From Aminobacter ciceronei (lineage in GTDB: Bacteria; Pseudomonadota; Alphaproteobacteria; Rhizobiales; Rhizobiaceae), in assembly GCF_014138625.1 (NCBI RefSeq), contig NZ_JACJHY010000032.1, positions 1-64,000 of the forward strand: DNA of 64,000 nucleotides. The letters are read 5' to 3'. The notes beneath the pieces were generated by a model. That model ran no database searches, was not told the DNA's origin, and saw only the letters and a list, made by a program, of their open reading frames with translations. Below are positions 43,345 through 52,320 of the stretch, one piece after another. Position numbers and translations under genes: made by a program. Position 1 is the stretch's first letter. Every line of letters starts with the position of its first letter.

Positions 43345-44042
43345 ATGATGCCGCTCCTGATTGCGGTCGCAATCGCCATGGCGCGATTGGAGGCCGACAG
43401 TTTCTGGATCGCGTGGGTGATGTAGCTGTTGACGGTGTTGGACGACACGCCGAGGATCAGCGCCACCTCGTCGGTGGTCTTGCCCTCGGAGACCCAGAAC
43501 AGGCACTCCCGCTCGCGGTCCGACAAGGGGTCCTGCATTGTCGCTGCGGCCAGCACGCTGGGCGCCTGCGACAGGGCATAGCAACATTCGAGCTGGGTGC
43601 GCGGCATGACGTTCGGATCGATGCGACCGGCCTCGGCAGCCGAGAACAATACGAACAGGCGTTGGCGGCCGACATGCAGGCGAAGTGCGAAGATTTCGGC
43701 ATGGCCGAGCACGTCGAGCAGGCGGGCTTCCTCGCCGCCGAGAATGGCGGGCGCCTGGGAGGCCAGCACGCTCTGCGGGCGTGCGCCCGGCGCACTGGCG
43801 AACGGGCCCTGAGCCAGACCGGCGATCAGTGCATGGCCGGCGAGCTGGATGGCGTCGTAGATCCAGTTCGAGGCGATGATCTGGAGATTGTCGCGCTCCT
43901 GATCCTGGGCGATGGCGACCAGCATGTAGCCGTCTGCACCGATCTCGTCGGTCAGGTTCATGAAAAAAGCGGTGAGATCGCTTCTGGATGCGAGCCTTGC
44001 TGCGACGGTGGTCTGTTCGTTGCGAGCGGCGAGGGCGGTCAT
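43341..44042 (-). CDS. visN: LuxR-type motility master regulator VisN
   Basis: 233 residues: N-terminal autoinducer-binding-like domain (SDLTAFFMNLTDEIGADGYMLVAIA) and C-terminal HTH (DPLSDRERECLFWVSEGKTTDEVALILGVSSNTVNSYITHAIQKLSASNRAMAIATAI). Paired with VisR by translational coupling. In Sinorhizobium visNR lies inside the flagellar cluster between fliF and fliG; here it flanks flhB at the edge. The ligand, if any, is unknown. Confidence 0.88.
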   Translation of the reverse strand: MTALAARNEQTTVAARLASRSDLTAFFMNLTDEIGADGYMLVAIAQDQERDNLQIIASNWIYDAIQLAGHALIAGLAQGPFASAPGARPQSVLASQAPAILGGEEARLLDVLGHAEIFALRLHVGRQRLFVLFSAAEAGRIDPNVMPRTQLECCYALSQAPSVLAAATMQDPLSDRERECLFWVSEGKTTDEVALILGVSSNTVNSYITHAIQKLSASNRAMAIATAIRSGII

Positions 44043-44454
44043 TTCAGAAACTTCTGCCGGAATCCATAAGGGTACCTGGTCTGGGCGGCGCCCGAACCGG
44101 TCGAAATACTCGTGACTATGACGCTAGAAACGCGACGCGGACGCCTTATGCATCCATCGGCCGAATCCGTGCGGGTCGCGCGAAGCCTGACGCGCTCTCA
44201 ACCGAGAAAAATCCCGGTATTTCAGAGAGTTGGTGGTTCGCCGCGCCCCCCGTGGACCGGCTGATTCGGGTTCAATTTAACCCCTCGCGAATCGCTCCGC
44301 AAACAGAATTGACAAAAAGTTAATTCAGAGTCCTTCGACAGACTCAAGGCAGCCGGAAACGCTGCGGAAACCTTCGGGAAAGCTTCGCGAGAATGGCCAT
44401 TGATCGCCTGGCCCGTTCGGCTTAACGCTGCGTCGCGTGGGGCAGGGATAGCAG
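44043..44454. other. 412-bp intergenic region between visN and the TMEM43 gene
   Basis: Divergent promoter region, no gene seen. Bases 44268-44330 are AT-rich compared with the surroundings and hold TTGACA (44309-44314) on the plus strand, but no convincing -10 at the right distance. No inverted repeat longer than 8 bp was noticed. The visNR promoter should lie here. Confidence 0.5.
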
Positions 44455-45642
44455 ATGAGCGATCAGTTTCGTGAAGTGACCAGCGTGTCGTGGTTCGGGC
44501 GCATCAGGCGCTCGGTCGGAGGCGTGCTGGTCGGGTTTGTCCTCGTCCTTGCCATGGTCGTGGTGCTGTTCTGGAACGAGGGCCGGGCGGTGACCACGGC
44601 GCGCTCGCTGGCGGAGGGCGCCGGTGCGGTTGTGTCGGTGCCCGTCGACAAGATCGACGCCGCCAATGAGGGCGAGCTGGTGCACACCACGGGGCCCGTG
44701 ATGACCTCTGACGCAGTCAGCGATCCGGACTTTGCCATCGAGGCCAAGGGCGTGCGGCTGGTGCGCACCGTCGAGATGTTCCAGTGGGTGGAGAATTCCA
44801 AATCGGAGACCAACACCAAGCTGGGCGGTGGCGAGGAAACCGTCACCACTTACAGCTACGCCAAGGAATGGCAGGACCGGCCGATCGACTCGGCCGAGTT
44901 CAAGCAGCCGGCCAATCATCAGAACCCCGCCATGGCGCTCGGCTCGCGCACGTTTCAGATCCGTGAAGGCAAGCTTGGCGCCTTTACGCTTGACGAGCCG
45001 GTGTTCGACCGCATCGGCGACAGCAATCCGCTGACCATCACGCCGAGCCAGTTGCCGGACATTGCCGCCGCCTATCCCGGCACCGAGCGCGTCAACGTCT
45101 TGGACGGGCGCATCTATCTCGGCGCAAATCCGGCTTCTCCAGCCATCGGTGACTACCGCATCGAGTACCGGCTGGTACCGCTCGGCGACATCAGTGTCAT
45201 CGGCCGCCAGACGGGCGAGCGGTTTGCGCCCTACCAGACGGTGGCCGGCGACGAGCTGCTGCTTGTCGACAGCGGCAGGGTGCCGGCGGAAAAGATGTTC
45301 GCCGACGCAGTCAGTGCCAACACCATCATCACCTGGCTGGTGCGCGTCGGCTGCCTGCTGTTGCTGGCAATCGGCTTCGGGCTGCTGCTGGCGCCACTCG
45401 GCGTGATTGCCGATGTGATCCCCTTCATAGGCTCGATGGTGCGCATGGGCACCGGGCTTGTCGCCTTCGTACTGGCCTTGCTGGTGGGCACTGCAACGAT
45501 CGCGGTCGCATGGTTCTGGTACCGGCCGCTGCTGGCGATAGGCATCGCGCTTGGCGGGCTTGCGGTTGCCTGGCTGCTGACGCGGCTTGGACGGAAGAAG
45601 GCAGCGGCACTGGCGGCTGCGGGAACTGTTTCGGCGCAGTGA
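44455..45642 (+). CDS. TMEM43 family membrane protein
   Basis: 395 residues: one N-terminal membrane helix (about residues 22-41), a large extracytoplasmic domain (about 45-300), and three C-terminal helices (about 303-385). The FWNEGRAVTTARSLAEGAG motif after helix 1 and the domain layout match the TMEM43/LUMA family (PF07787), known from eukaryotic nuclear envelope and scattered bacteria. Function in bacteria is unknown. It is a monocistronic gene on the plus strand, convergent with the amidohydrolase gene. Confidence 0.8.
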   Translation: MSDQFREVTSVSWFGRIRRSVGGVLVGFVLVLAMVVVLFWNEGRAVTTARSLAEGAGAVVSVPVDKIDAANEGELVHTTGPVMTSDAVSDPDFAIEAKGVRLVRTVEMFQWVENSKSETNTKLGGGEETVTTYSYAKEWQDRPIDSAEFKQPANHQNPAMALGSRTFQIREGKLGAFTLDEPVFDRIGDSNPLTITPSQLPDIAAAYPGTERVNVLDGRIYLGANPASPAIGDYRIEYRLVPLGDISVIGRQTGERFAPYQTVAGDELLLVDSGRVPAEKMFADAVSANTIITWLVRVGCLLLLAIGFGLLLAPLGVIADVIPFIGSMVRMGTGLVAFVLALLVGTATIAVAWFWYRPLLAIGIALGGLAVAWLLTRLGRKKAAALAAAGTVSAQ

Positions 45643-45659
45643 CCTGAGAACGGCTGGGC

Positions 45660-45722
45660 AGCCCGGTGCTGCCTCTGATCCGCTCCTTCTGGGCACCTTC
45701 TCCCCGCAAGCGGGGAGAAGGG
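45660..45722 (-). repeat. dispersed palindromic intergenic repeat, copy A
   Basis: Read on the minus strand it begins CTTCTCCCCGC-tt-GCGGGGAGAAG (45697-45720), then GGTGCCC, a short spacer with GCGGAT, and GGCAGCACC. The same string of blocks occurs in direct plus orientation at 54511-54573, so this is a repeat family resembling rhizobial intergenic mosaic elements (RIME-like). The first hairpin could also end both convergent transcripts here. Confidence 0.65.
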
Positions 45723-45734
45723 AGAGCTTGAGGA

Positions 45735-46766
45735 TTACCGTCCCTCGAAGCCGGTCAGCACGCCGACGGCATTGACGCCGATCTCGTCGACGGCGTAACC
45801 GCCTTCCATGACGAACAAGGTCGGCAGGCCGAGCTTGGCGATGCGGGCACCGATCTTCGGATAGTCGGCGCTGGTCAGCTTGAAGTGGCTGATCGGGTCC
45901 TTCTCGAAGGTGTCGACGCCGAGCGAGACCACGACCACGTCAGGCGCATAGGCAGCGAGCTTCCGGCAGGCGTCTTCCAGTGCCTCGTTCCATTTGTCGA
46001 AGGTGGTGCCGAAGGGCATCGGGTAGTTGATGTTGAAGCCTTCGCCTTCGCCCGAACCGCGTTCGTCGGCATGGCCGAGGAAGAACGGATACTCGGTCAT
46101 CGGGTCGCCATGCAGGTTGATGACCTGGATGTCGGCGCGTGAGTAGAAAATCTCCTGAGTGCCGTTGCCGTGGTGATAGTCGACGTCGAGCACGGCGACG
46201 CGCTTTGCGCCCTGGTCGCGGAACCACTGGGCGGCGACGGCGGCGTTGTTGATGAAACAGTAGCCGCCCATGAAGGCGGCACCGGCGTGGTGGCCCGGCG
46301 GACGGCAGAGCGCGAAGGCGGCACGTTCGCCGGCCTTGACGAGTTGAGCTGCTGTCAGCGCCACGTCATAGGATGACTTGATGGCATCCCAGGTCCCCTT
46401 CACGAAGCTCGCGCCGCCGTCGAAGGAATAGTAGCCGAGCAATGCCTCGATGGTCTGCGGGCGCACGTCGCCGCGCAGGCCGCGTGTCGGCCAGGCGAAG
46501 GGGATGGCCGAGCCGGTTTTCTCTGCTGCTTCCCATTCCGGCCAGACGGTCGGCAGGAAATCGATATAGTCGGCCGCGTGCACGCGCTTGGCGGCGGCGA
46601 GGTCATGTATCTCGGGCGCCAGGATATCGCCGAGCTTCTGGTCTTCGACCCGCGCCTTGATGATCTCGGCCCGCGAGGGTTTTTCGAAGCCGGGCACGAT
46701 GGCGCCGGCGACAAGCTCCATCTGGCCGCTGTGGCCGGCGTGAAGCGGCGAAAAGACTGTCTTCAT
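45735..46766 (-). CDS. acetylpolyamine amidohydrolase (histone-deacetylase family)
   Basis: 343 residues, single HDAC-like domain. Catalytic residues: tandem His H159-H160 in CRPPGHHAG, zinc ligands D196 and H198 in LDVDYHHGNGT, and D285 in VSLGVDTF, each shifted by one from the Mycoplana acetylpolyamine amidohydrolase. The length also matches. It would remove acetyl groups from acetylputrescine, acetylcadaverine or acetylspermidine. ATG 46766 has AGGAAGGA upstream. It follows the tetR gene by 17 bp and lies near a polyamine importer, which supports the substrate. Confidence 0.85.
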   Translation of the reverse strand: MKTVFSPLHAGHSGQMELVAGAIVPGFEKPSRAEIIKARVEDQKLGDILAPEIHDLAAAKRVHAADYIDFLPTVWPEWEAAEKTGSAIPFAWPTRGLRGDVRPQTIEALLGYYSFDGGASFVKGTWDAIKSSYDVALTAAQLVKAGERAAFALCRPPGHHAGAAFMGGYCFINNAAVAAQWFRDQGAKRVAVLDVDYHHGNGTQEIFYSRADIQVINLHGDPMTEYPFFLGHADERGSGEGEGFNINYPMPFGTTFDKWNEALEDACRKLAAYAPDVVVVSLGVDTFEKDPISHFKLTSADYPKIGARIAKLGLPTLFVMEGGYAVDEIGVNAVGVLTGFEGR

Positions 46767-46783
46767 GAAAATCCTTCCTGGTT

Positions 46784-47473
46784 CTAGTTGAGGTCGAGAT
46801 AGGGGTCGACGAGGGCAAGCCACATGGTCTTGACGTCGTCCTGGATGAGATCGAAGGCCTTGCGGTCGCGCTTGAGCCCGACGAGACGGCAGACGTGGCC
46901 GACTTCCATCATCACCACGCCGAGCCGGCTGGCGATGCCGTCGTCGAGCGCCGGGTTCACATGCTGCAGCCAGGCTGCATAGAGCGCGATGATCTGGTCG
47001 TCATACTCGTTCTGGATCGGACGGAGGTCGGGATTGCCGGTGATCGCCTCGATGACCGGCATCAGCGTGGCGTTGTCGAGATAGAGCCGGGAGGTGTCGA
47101 CGAAGAGCTTGTCCACCTCCTGCTGGAATTCGTCGCGATTGGTCGGGCGGGGAGCCGCAATGCGCTTGGCGATCACTTCCGGGAAGGCACCGAGCCAGCG
47201 CCGGGCAAGGTCGAGCAGGATGGCTTCCTTGTTGGGGAAGTACTGGTAGATCGAGCCGACCGACAGGCCGGCGCGCTGGGCGATGGCCAGCGTCGTCGGC
47301 GTCTTGGTTCCCTGTTCCCTGGTCAGGATCAGGGCGGCGTCGAGGATCCTGTCGACGACCTTGCTCGACCGTTCCTGTCGCGGCTGTTTGCGCGGGCTAA
47401 GCGCCGTCGTGGCCTTCTTTGTGAGACTGCTCTTCACGGACTGGACTTCTCGCTCCCTGCTCGTCGCCAGCAT
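46784..47473 (-). CDS. TetR-family regulator
   Basis: About 229 residues from ATG 47473; GTG 47437 (217 residues) is equally possible. HTH: RILDAALILTREQGTKTPTTLAIAQRAGLSVGSIYQYFPNKEAILLDLARRW. The C-terminal domain (PF14246-like or similar) is less conserved. It is in one unit with the acetylpolyamine amidohydrolase and divergent from the amidohydrolase at 47692; a 16-bp dyad lies between them. It probably represses one or both in response to a polyamine-related ligand; the ligand is inference. Confidence 0.85.
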   Translation of the reverse strand: MLATSREREVQSVKSSLTKKATTALSPRKQPRQERSSKVVDRILDAALILTREQGTKTPTTLAIAQRAGLSVGSIYQYFPNKEAILLDLARRWLGAFPEVIAKRIAAPRPTNRDEFQQEVDKLFVDTSRLYLDNATLMPVIEAITGNPDLRPIQNEYDDQIIALYAAWLQHVNPALDDGIASRLGVVMMEVGHVCRLVGLKRDRKAFDLIQDDVKTMWLALVDPYLDLN

Positions 47474-47527
47474 ACACCAGGGGCGTCCTCCACAACGCAT
47501 CCCCGGAAAACCCGCATATTGACAAAC

Positions 47528-47543
47528 GCGAATAATTAGTCGC
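47528..47543. promoter_or_regulatory. candidate TetR operator
   Basis: Near-perfect 16-bp palindrome GCGAATAATTAGTCGC with mismatches only at positions 5 and 12, in the divergent region between tetR and the amidohydrolase. A TTGACA (47519-47524) lies just upstream on the plus strand, so binding would block that promoter. Operator size fits a TetR dimer. Confidence 0.5.
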
Positions 47544-47691
47544 ATTTTTTCTCGATGCTGTCTTTAGGGAAAGAGGAATTCCTTGGGACAGCGAACCGGC
47601 CTCAGCCTGCTGTCTGGTTGCGCCACTCCTTGGGACGGGGCAGCCGGTGCGGGCGTGAACGGTATCAGTCAGTCAAGTGCGCGGAGTCGCG

Positions 47692-49368
47692 ATGTCTGTC
47701 CAACCGGTTCGCAATGCCGATCTGATCGTCATCAACGGCCGCGTGCTGACCATGGACTCGACCCGGCCCACGGCCGAAGCGGTGGCAGTCGTAGATGGAC
47801 TGATCGCGGCCGTTGGCGACAACGCCACCGTTGAAGCGCTGCGCGGCCCCGACACAAAGATTATCGACGCGCGCGGCGGATCGGTGGTTCCTGGCTTCAT
47901 CGAAGCGCACATGCATCTCTTCTCGGGTGCGGCCGAACTGGCGCATCTTCAGCTTGCCGGCGTGAGTGGCCTTGATGCTCTGCGCGAAGCGGTGCTGGCC
48001 TATGCGGCTGCTCGCCCGAACCAGCGCATGCTTGTCGGCCAAGGCGCCGACTACACCATTCTCGGCAGCGAGCGCGTGACGCGCCATCACCTCGACGCCA
48101 TCTTGCCCGACCGGGCCTTCATCATGGCGGCCCCCGACCATCACACCTATTGGGCGAACACCAAGGCGCTCGAAATGGCCGATGTGTTGCACGGGCGGGA
48201 ACTTACGCCCGGCAACGAGATCGTCATGGGCGACGATGGCCTGGCCGAGGGCGAGCTGCGCGAGAACGAGGCGTTCAACCCGGTGCTCAAGCTTGCCGGC
48301 GAGGAGCGTGTGCGGCTCGGCCTGTCGACCGGCGGCGAGCCCGATCCTGTGCCCGAAGGCGACGAGCGCGCTGGCGACCGCGCCATCATGCGCCGCGGCC
48401 TCGATTGGTGCGCGCGCCACGGCATCACCTCGATCCAGAACATGGACGGCAATTTCTACCAGTTGGAGCTGCTGTCGGAAGTCCAGGCAGAGGGCGATCT
48501 GATCTGCCGGGTGCAGATCCCGTTCCACTACAAGAACTTCATGACGCCAGACGCGCTGGACAAGGCGTCCGTCATGGCCGAGCGCTACGACGGCGACTGG
48601 CTGTCGTCGGGTCTCGTCAAGATGTTCTATGACGGCGTGCTGGACTCCTGGACGGCCGTGATGATCGAGCCCTATGCGGATCGTCCCGACTGGGTCGGCG
48701 AGCCGCTGTTTTCGCCCGAGGAGTTCAAACGTATCGCCACCGAGATCGACCGGCGCGGCCTGCAGATCGCCGTGCATTCGATCGGTGATGGCGCGACACG
48801 CGCCGTACTAGACGGCTACGAGGCGGCCGCGAAGGTCAATGGCAAGCGCGACAGCCGCCACCGTGTCGAGCATGTCGAGCTGACCACGGCCAGCGACATC
48901 CAGCGTTTCGTCGACCTCGGCGTGATCGCTTCGATGCAGCCTCCGCACCCGCCGGGTGCGATGAGCTTTCCTCTTGAGCCGACGGTATCGCGCATCGGTC
49001 GCCAGCGCTGGCCCTATGCCTATCCGACCCGGACCTTGATCGAGGCAGGCGCGCATGTGGTGTTTGCCTCCGACTGGCCAGTGGCGCCGATCGATCCGAT
49101 CGAGGGCATGCAGGCAGCGATGCTGCGAAAGCCATGGGCTGAAGACATGCCCGACCAGAGCGTTTCGCTGCACCAGGCGCTGGCCGGCTACACCGTCGAG
49201 GGCGCCTACGCCGAGTTCAAGGAAGACCGCAAGGGCCAGCTGAAACCAGGCTATTTCGGCGACCTGGTGGTGCTCTCGGCCGACATCGAGGCAACCGATC
49301 CGGCGGTGTTGCACCAGGTGCGGCCTGTGACGACCATCTGCGGAGGGCGGGTGAGCTACCAGGCATGA
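47692..49368 (+). CDS. amidohydrolase family 3 protein (YtcJ/NfdA-like)
   Basis: 558 residues. Metal-dependent hydrolase of the amidohydrolase superfamily: HxH in VPGFIEAHMHLFSG, further His in VHSIGDGATRAVLDGYE and HRVEHVE, and metal Asp in VFASDWPVAPIDP. The family includes N-substituted formamide deformylase and many enzymes of unknown substrate. ATG 47692 with GGAG five bases upstream is preferred over the in-frame GTG at 47677. Divergent from tetR and followed by the polyamine transporter genes, it may act on an N-acyl amine; this is inference. Confidence 0.85.
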   Translation: MSVQPVRNADLIVINGRVLTMDSTRPTAEAVAVVDGLIAAVGDNATVEALRGPDTKIIDARGGSVVPGFIEAHMHLFSGAAELAHLQLAGVSGLDALREAVLAYAAARPNQRMLVGQGADYTILGSERVTRHHLDAILPDRAFIMAAPDHHTYWANTKALEMADVLHGRELTPGNEIVMGDDGLAEGELRENEAFNPVLKLAGEERVRLGLSTGGEPDPVPEGDERAGDRAIMRRGLDWCARHGITSIQNMDGNFYQLELLSEVQAEGDLICRVQIPFHYKNFMTPDALDKASVMAERYDGDWLSSGLVKMFYDGVLDSWTAVMIEPYADRPDWVGEPLFSPEEFKRIATEIDRRGLQIAVHSIGDGATRAVLDGYEAAAKVNGKRDSRHRVEHVELTTASDIQRFVDLGVIASMQPPHPPGAMSFPLEPTVSRIGRQRWPYAYPTRTLIEAGAHVVFASDWPVAPIDPIEGMQAAMLRKPWAEDMPDQSVSLHQALAGYTVEGAYAEFKEDRKGQLKPGYFGDLVVLSADIEATDPAVLHQVRPVTTICGGRVSYQA

Positions 49369-49494
49369 GCCGCAGGGCGGATGCCTGGCGACATGACGAC
49401 GAGCCGTTGTTGCCAAGCCTGACGGGGTGTGGTGACAATTGAACGGGGAAAAAAGTTTCACTGCAAAAGTGGACGAAACAAATGGGGCGTTTGC

Positions 49495-50589
49495 GTGCCG
49501 GACACACCGGGTAAGAATGCGATCGAAGTTCGTGGGGTTCGTAAAGTATTCGGGACGGGAGAGGCGCAGGTCGCAGCGCTGGATACCGTTTCGGTTTCGA
49601 TCAGGGAAAACGAGTTCTTCACGCTGCTTGGACCTTCCGGCTGCGGCAAGACCACGCTGCTTCGCCTGATCGCCGGCTTCGATTTTCCTTCGGAAGGCGA
49701 GATCCTGCTCTATGGCAGCGATATCGCGCCGCTGCCGCCATTCAAGCGGCCGGTCAACACGGTGTTCCAGTCCTACGCACTATTTCCGCATATGACGGTG
49801 GCCGAGAACATCGGCTTCGGCCTTGAGATGCTGGGCAAGCCACGCGCCGAGATCGACGCCCGCGTCGCCGAGATGTTGAAGCTGGTGCGCATGGAAAAGC
49901 TCGCCAAGCGCCGCACCAGCCAGATCTCCGGCGGTCAGCAACAGCGCGTGGCGCTGGCCCGCGCGCTCGCGCCGCAGCCCAAGGTGCTGTTGCTCGACGA
50001 GCCGCTGTCGGCGCTCGATTACAAGCTGCGCAAGGAAATGCAGATCGAACTCAAGCGTCTGCAGCACGAGACCGGCATCACCTTCATCTTCGTCACCCAT
50101 GACCAGGAAGAAGCGCTGACCATGTCCGATCGCATCGCTGTGATGTCGTCGGGCAAGATCCTGCAGGTCGGGTCGGCGCGCGAGATCTACGACCGGCCGG
50201 CGGTTCGCTTCGTCGCCGACTTCATCGGCGAAACCAATTTCCTCGACGCCAGCATCGACAGCATCGACGGCGGCAAGGCCAAGGTGACGCTGAAGTCTGG
50301 CGCGACGATCTCGGCGACGGTCGCCGATGGCTTCAAGCCCGACGGCGATGCCACCGTCGTCATCCGGCCCGAGCACGCCAAGGCGGTGAAGGGCAAGGGC
50401 GACATTTCGGGCCTGGTCGAAAACGTCGTCTATTTCGGCACCGACACGCATGTGCATGTCAGGCTGGATGACGGCGAGGCTTTCACCGTGCGCCAGCAGA
50501 ACACGCGCGGCGCGATGGTGGAATTCGAGCGCGGCGAGCGCGTCGGCATCGTCCTGGGCGACGATGCGGCCCAGATCCTGAAGGACTGA
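49495..50589 (+). CDS. potA: polyamine ABC transporter ATPase (PotA-type)
   Basis: 364 residues from GTG 49495; an open frame continues to GTG 49429 but the family start fits the later one. Walker A GPSGCGKT at 46-53, signature [14 protein letters not shown], Walker [13 protein letters not shown], and a TOBE domain at the C-terminus ([19 protein letters not shown]). It couples ATP hydrolysis to import through the two permeases that follow. Order potA-potB-potC-binding protein-binding protein, gaps 3, -8, 14 and 108 bp. Confidence 0.92.
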   Translation: MPDTPGKNAIEVRGVRKVFGTGEAQVAALDTVSVSIRENEFFTLLGPSGCGKTTLLRLIAGFDFPSEGEILLYGSDIAPLPPFKRPVNTVFQSYALFPHMTVAENIGFGLEMLGKPRAEIDARVAEMLKLVRMEKLAKRRTSQISGGQQQRVALARALAPQPKVLLLDEPLSALDYKLRKEMQIELKRLQHETGITFIFVTHDQEEALTMSDRIAVMSSGKILQVGSAREIYDRPAVRFVADFIGETNFLDASIDSIDGGKAKVTLKSGATISATVADGFKPDGDATVVIRPEHAKAVKGKGDISGLVENVVYFGTDTHVHVRLDDGEAFTVRQQNTRGAMVEFERGERVGIVLGDDAAQILKD

Positions 50590-50592
50590 GCC

Positions 50593-51513
50593 ATGGCGAC
50601 CGCAGCCGAAATCGAAAAGCAGGCAGAGGCGCGGGAGATCAGGACCCGCTGGTATCTCTCGGCGCCGGCGCTGATCATCATCCTTCTGGCCGCATCCGGC
50701 CCGCTCTTGATCGTGCTTCTCTATTCGTTCCTGACGCCCGGACCCTACGGCGACGTCCAGTGGAAGTTCTCGACCGAGGGCTGGGTCTCGGTTTTCCTCG
50801 AACGCGACATCTTCGACGACACGCTGTCCTTTGCCAGCGCCCATCTCACCATCTTCTGGCGCTCGCTGAAACTCGCTCTCATGGCGACGGTGGCGACGCT
50901 GGTCTTCGGTTTTCCGACGGCCTATTTCATCGCAACACGGTCGGAGCGGACGCGCGACATCTGGTTGTTCCTGATCACCATTCCGTTCTGGACCAACCTG
51001 CTGATCCGCACCTTTGCCGTGCTGCAGGTGATCCGCAACGAAGGCCTGATCAACACGGCGCTGATCAATCTCGGCATCATCGACCAGCCGATCCAGATGC
51101 TCTACACCGACTTCGCCATCATGGTGGGCATGGTCTATGTCTACCTGCCGCTGATGGTGCTGCCGCTCTATGCCAGCATGGAAAAGCTCGACTTCCGCCT
51201 CGTCGAGGCCGGCTACGATCTTTATGCCACGCGCTGGCAGGTGCTGAAGCGGATCATCTTCCCGCTGGTCAGGCCCGGTGTCGTCGCTGGCTCGATCCTG
51301 GTGTTCATCCCGGCCATCGGCGCCTATGTGACACCGAGCGTTCTGGGTGGCGGCAAGAACATGATGTTTGCCAACCTGATCGAGCTGCAGTTCGGGCAAG
51401 GGCGCAACTGGCCACTGGGGGCAGCACTTTCGATCACCGTCATGGCGATCGTGATGATGGCGCTTCTCGTCTACGTCCGCAACACCGCAGGCTCGGAGGT
51501 GCGTCATGGCTAA
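50593..51513 (+). CDS. potB: polyamine ABC transporter permease (PotB-type)
   Basis: 306 residues, six membrane helices. The EAA loop contacting the ATPase is EAGYDLYATRWQVLKRIIFPLVRPG (residues about 205-229). The conserved VPAIGAYVTP-like stretch (IPAIGAYVTPSVLGGGKNMM) is typical of PotB/PotH. It starts 3 bp after the ATPase and overlaps the next permease by 8 nt. Confidence 0.92.
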   Translation: MATAAEIEKQAEAREIRTRWYLSAPALIIILLAASGPLLIVLLYSFLTPGPYGDVQWKFSTEGWVSVFLERDIFDDTLSFASAHLTIFWRSLKLALMATVATLVFGFPTAYFIATRSERTRDIWLFLITIPFWTNLLIRTFAVLQVIRNEGLINTALINLGIIDQPIQMLYTDFAIMVGMVYVYLPLMVLPLYASMEKLDFRLVEAGYDLYATRWQVLKRIIFPLVRPGVVAGSILVFIPAIGAYVTPSVLGGGKNMMFANLIELQFGQGRNWPLGAALSITVMAIVMMALLVYVRNTAGSEVRHG

Positions 51514-52306
51514 GCGCTTCTCGATCAGGCAGCAGACCGGTTTTACGACGATCGCCTGCGCATGCTTCTTCCTGCTTTACCTGCCGATTGCCGTGCTGGT
51601 GATCTTCGCCTTCAACGAGTCGAGCTCGGTGTCCGACTGGGGCGGCTTCTCGCTGCGCTGGTTCGTCGCCGCCTGGTCCAACCAGCAGGTCGTCGACGCC
51701 TCCTGGCGGTCGCTGAAGATCGCCTCCTCGGCGGCGATCATCGCCACCATCGCGGCAACGATGGCGGCACTGGCGACGACGCGGACGCGCACCTATCGCG
51801 GCCTGACGTTCAAATACGCCTTCATCAACCAGCCGCTGATGGTGCCGGAGATCGTCACCGGCGTGGCGCTGCTGATCTTCTTTGCGCAGATCAAGATCGC
51901 CAGCGGCTACAACGGCCTCGGCTACCTGATCGCGGCGCACACGGCGTTCTGCATTCCCTTTGCCTATCTGCCGATCCGGGCGCGCCTCGAGAACATGGAC
52001 CTGACGCTTGAACGGGCTGCGGCCGATCTCTACGCCACGCCATGGAAAGCGTTCCGCCGCGTGACGCTGCCACTGCTCTGGCCGGGAATCATAGCCGGCC
52101 TGATGCTCGCCTTCGTCATCTCGCTCGACGACGTGGTCATTACCGAATTCGTCAAGTCGGGCGGGCAGGACACCTTGCCAACCTACATGCTGGGGCAGAT
52201 CCGCCGCGGCATCACGCCGGAGGTCAATGCGATATCGACCGTCTTCCTGCTCTTGTCGGTCGTCATCGTCACGCTGTTCTTCTTCTTGAGCAGGAAACGG
52301 GATTAA
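51506..52306 (+). CDS. potC: polyamine ABC transporter permease (PotC-type)
   Basis: 266 residues, six membrane helices. EAA loop ERAAADLYATPWKAFRRVTLP and then SLDDVVITEFVKSGGQDTLP, the PotC/PotI signature. It pairs with the PotB-type permease. The binding-protein gene follows 14 bp later. Confidence 0.92.
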   Translation: MAKRFSIRQQTGFTTIACACFFLLYLPIAVLVIFAFNESSSVSDWGGFSLRWFVAAWSNQQVVDASWRSLKIASSAAIIATIAATMAALATTRTRTYRGLTFKYAFINQPLMVPEIVTGVALLIFFAQIKIASGYNGLGYLIAAHTAFCIPFAYLPIRARLENMDLTLERAAADLYATPWKAFRRVTLPLLWPGIIAGLMLAFVISLDDVVITEFVKSGGQDTLPTYMLGQIRRGITPEVNAISTVFLLLSVVIVTLFFFLSRKRD

Positions 52307-52320
52307 TCAACGGGAGTGGA

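Noticed and set aside
44309-44314. TTGACA as -35 of the TMEM43 gene
   Set aside because: No acceptable -10 at 16-18 bp; left as an unproven observation.
49780-51507. 575-codon minus-strand frame opposite potA and potB
   Set aside because: Antisense shadow; the transporter genes are clear.
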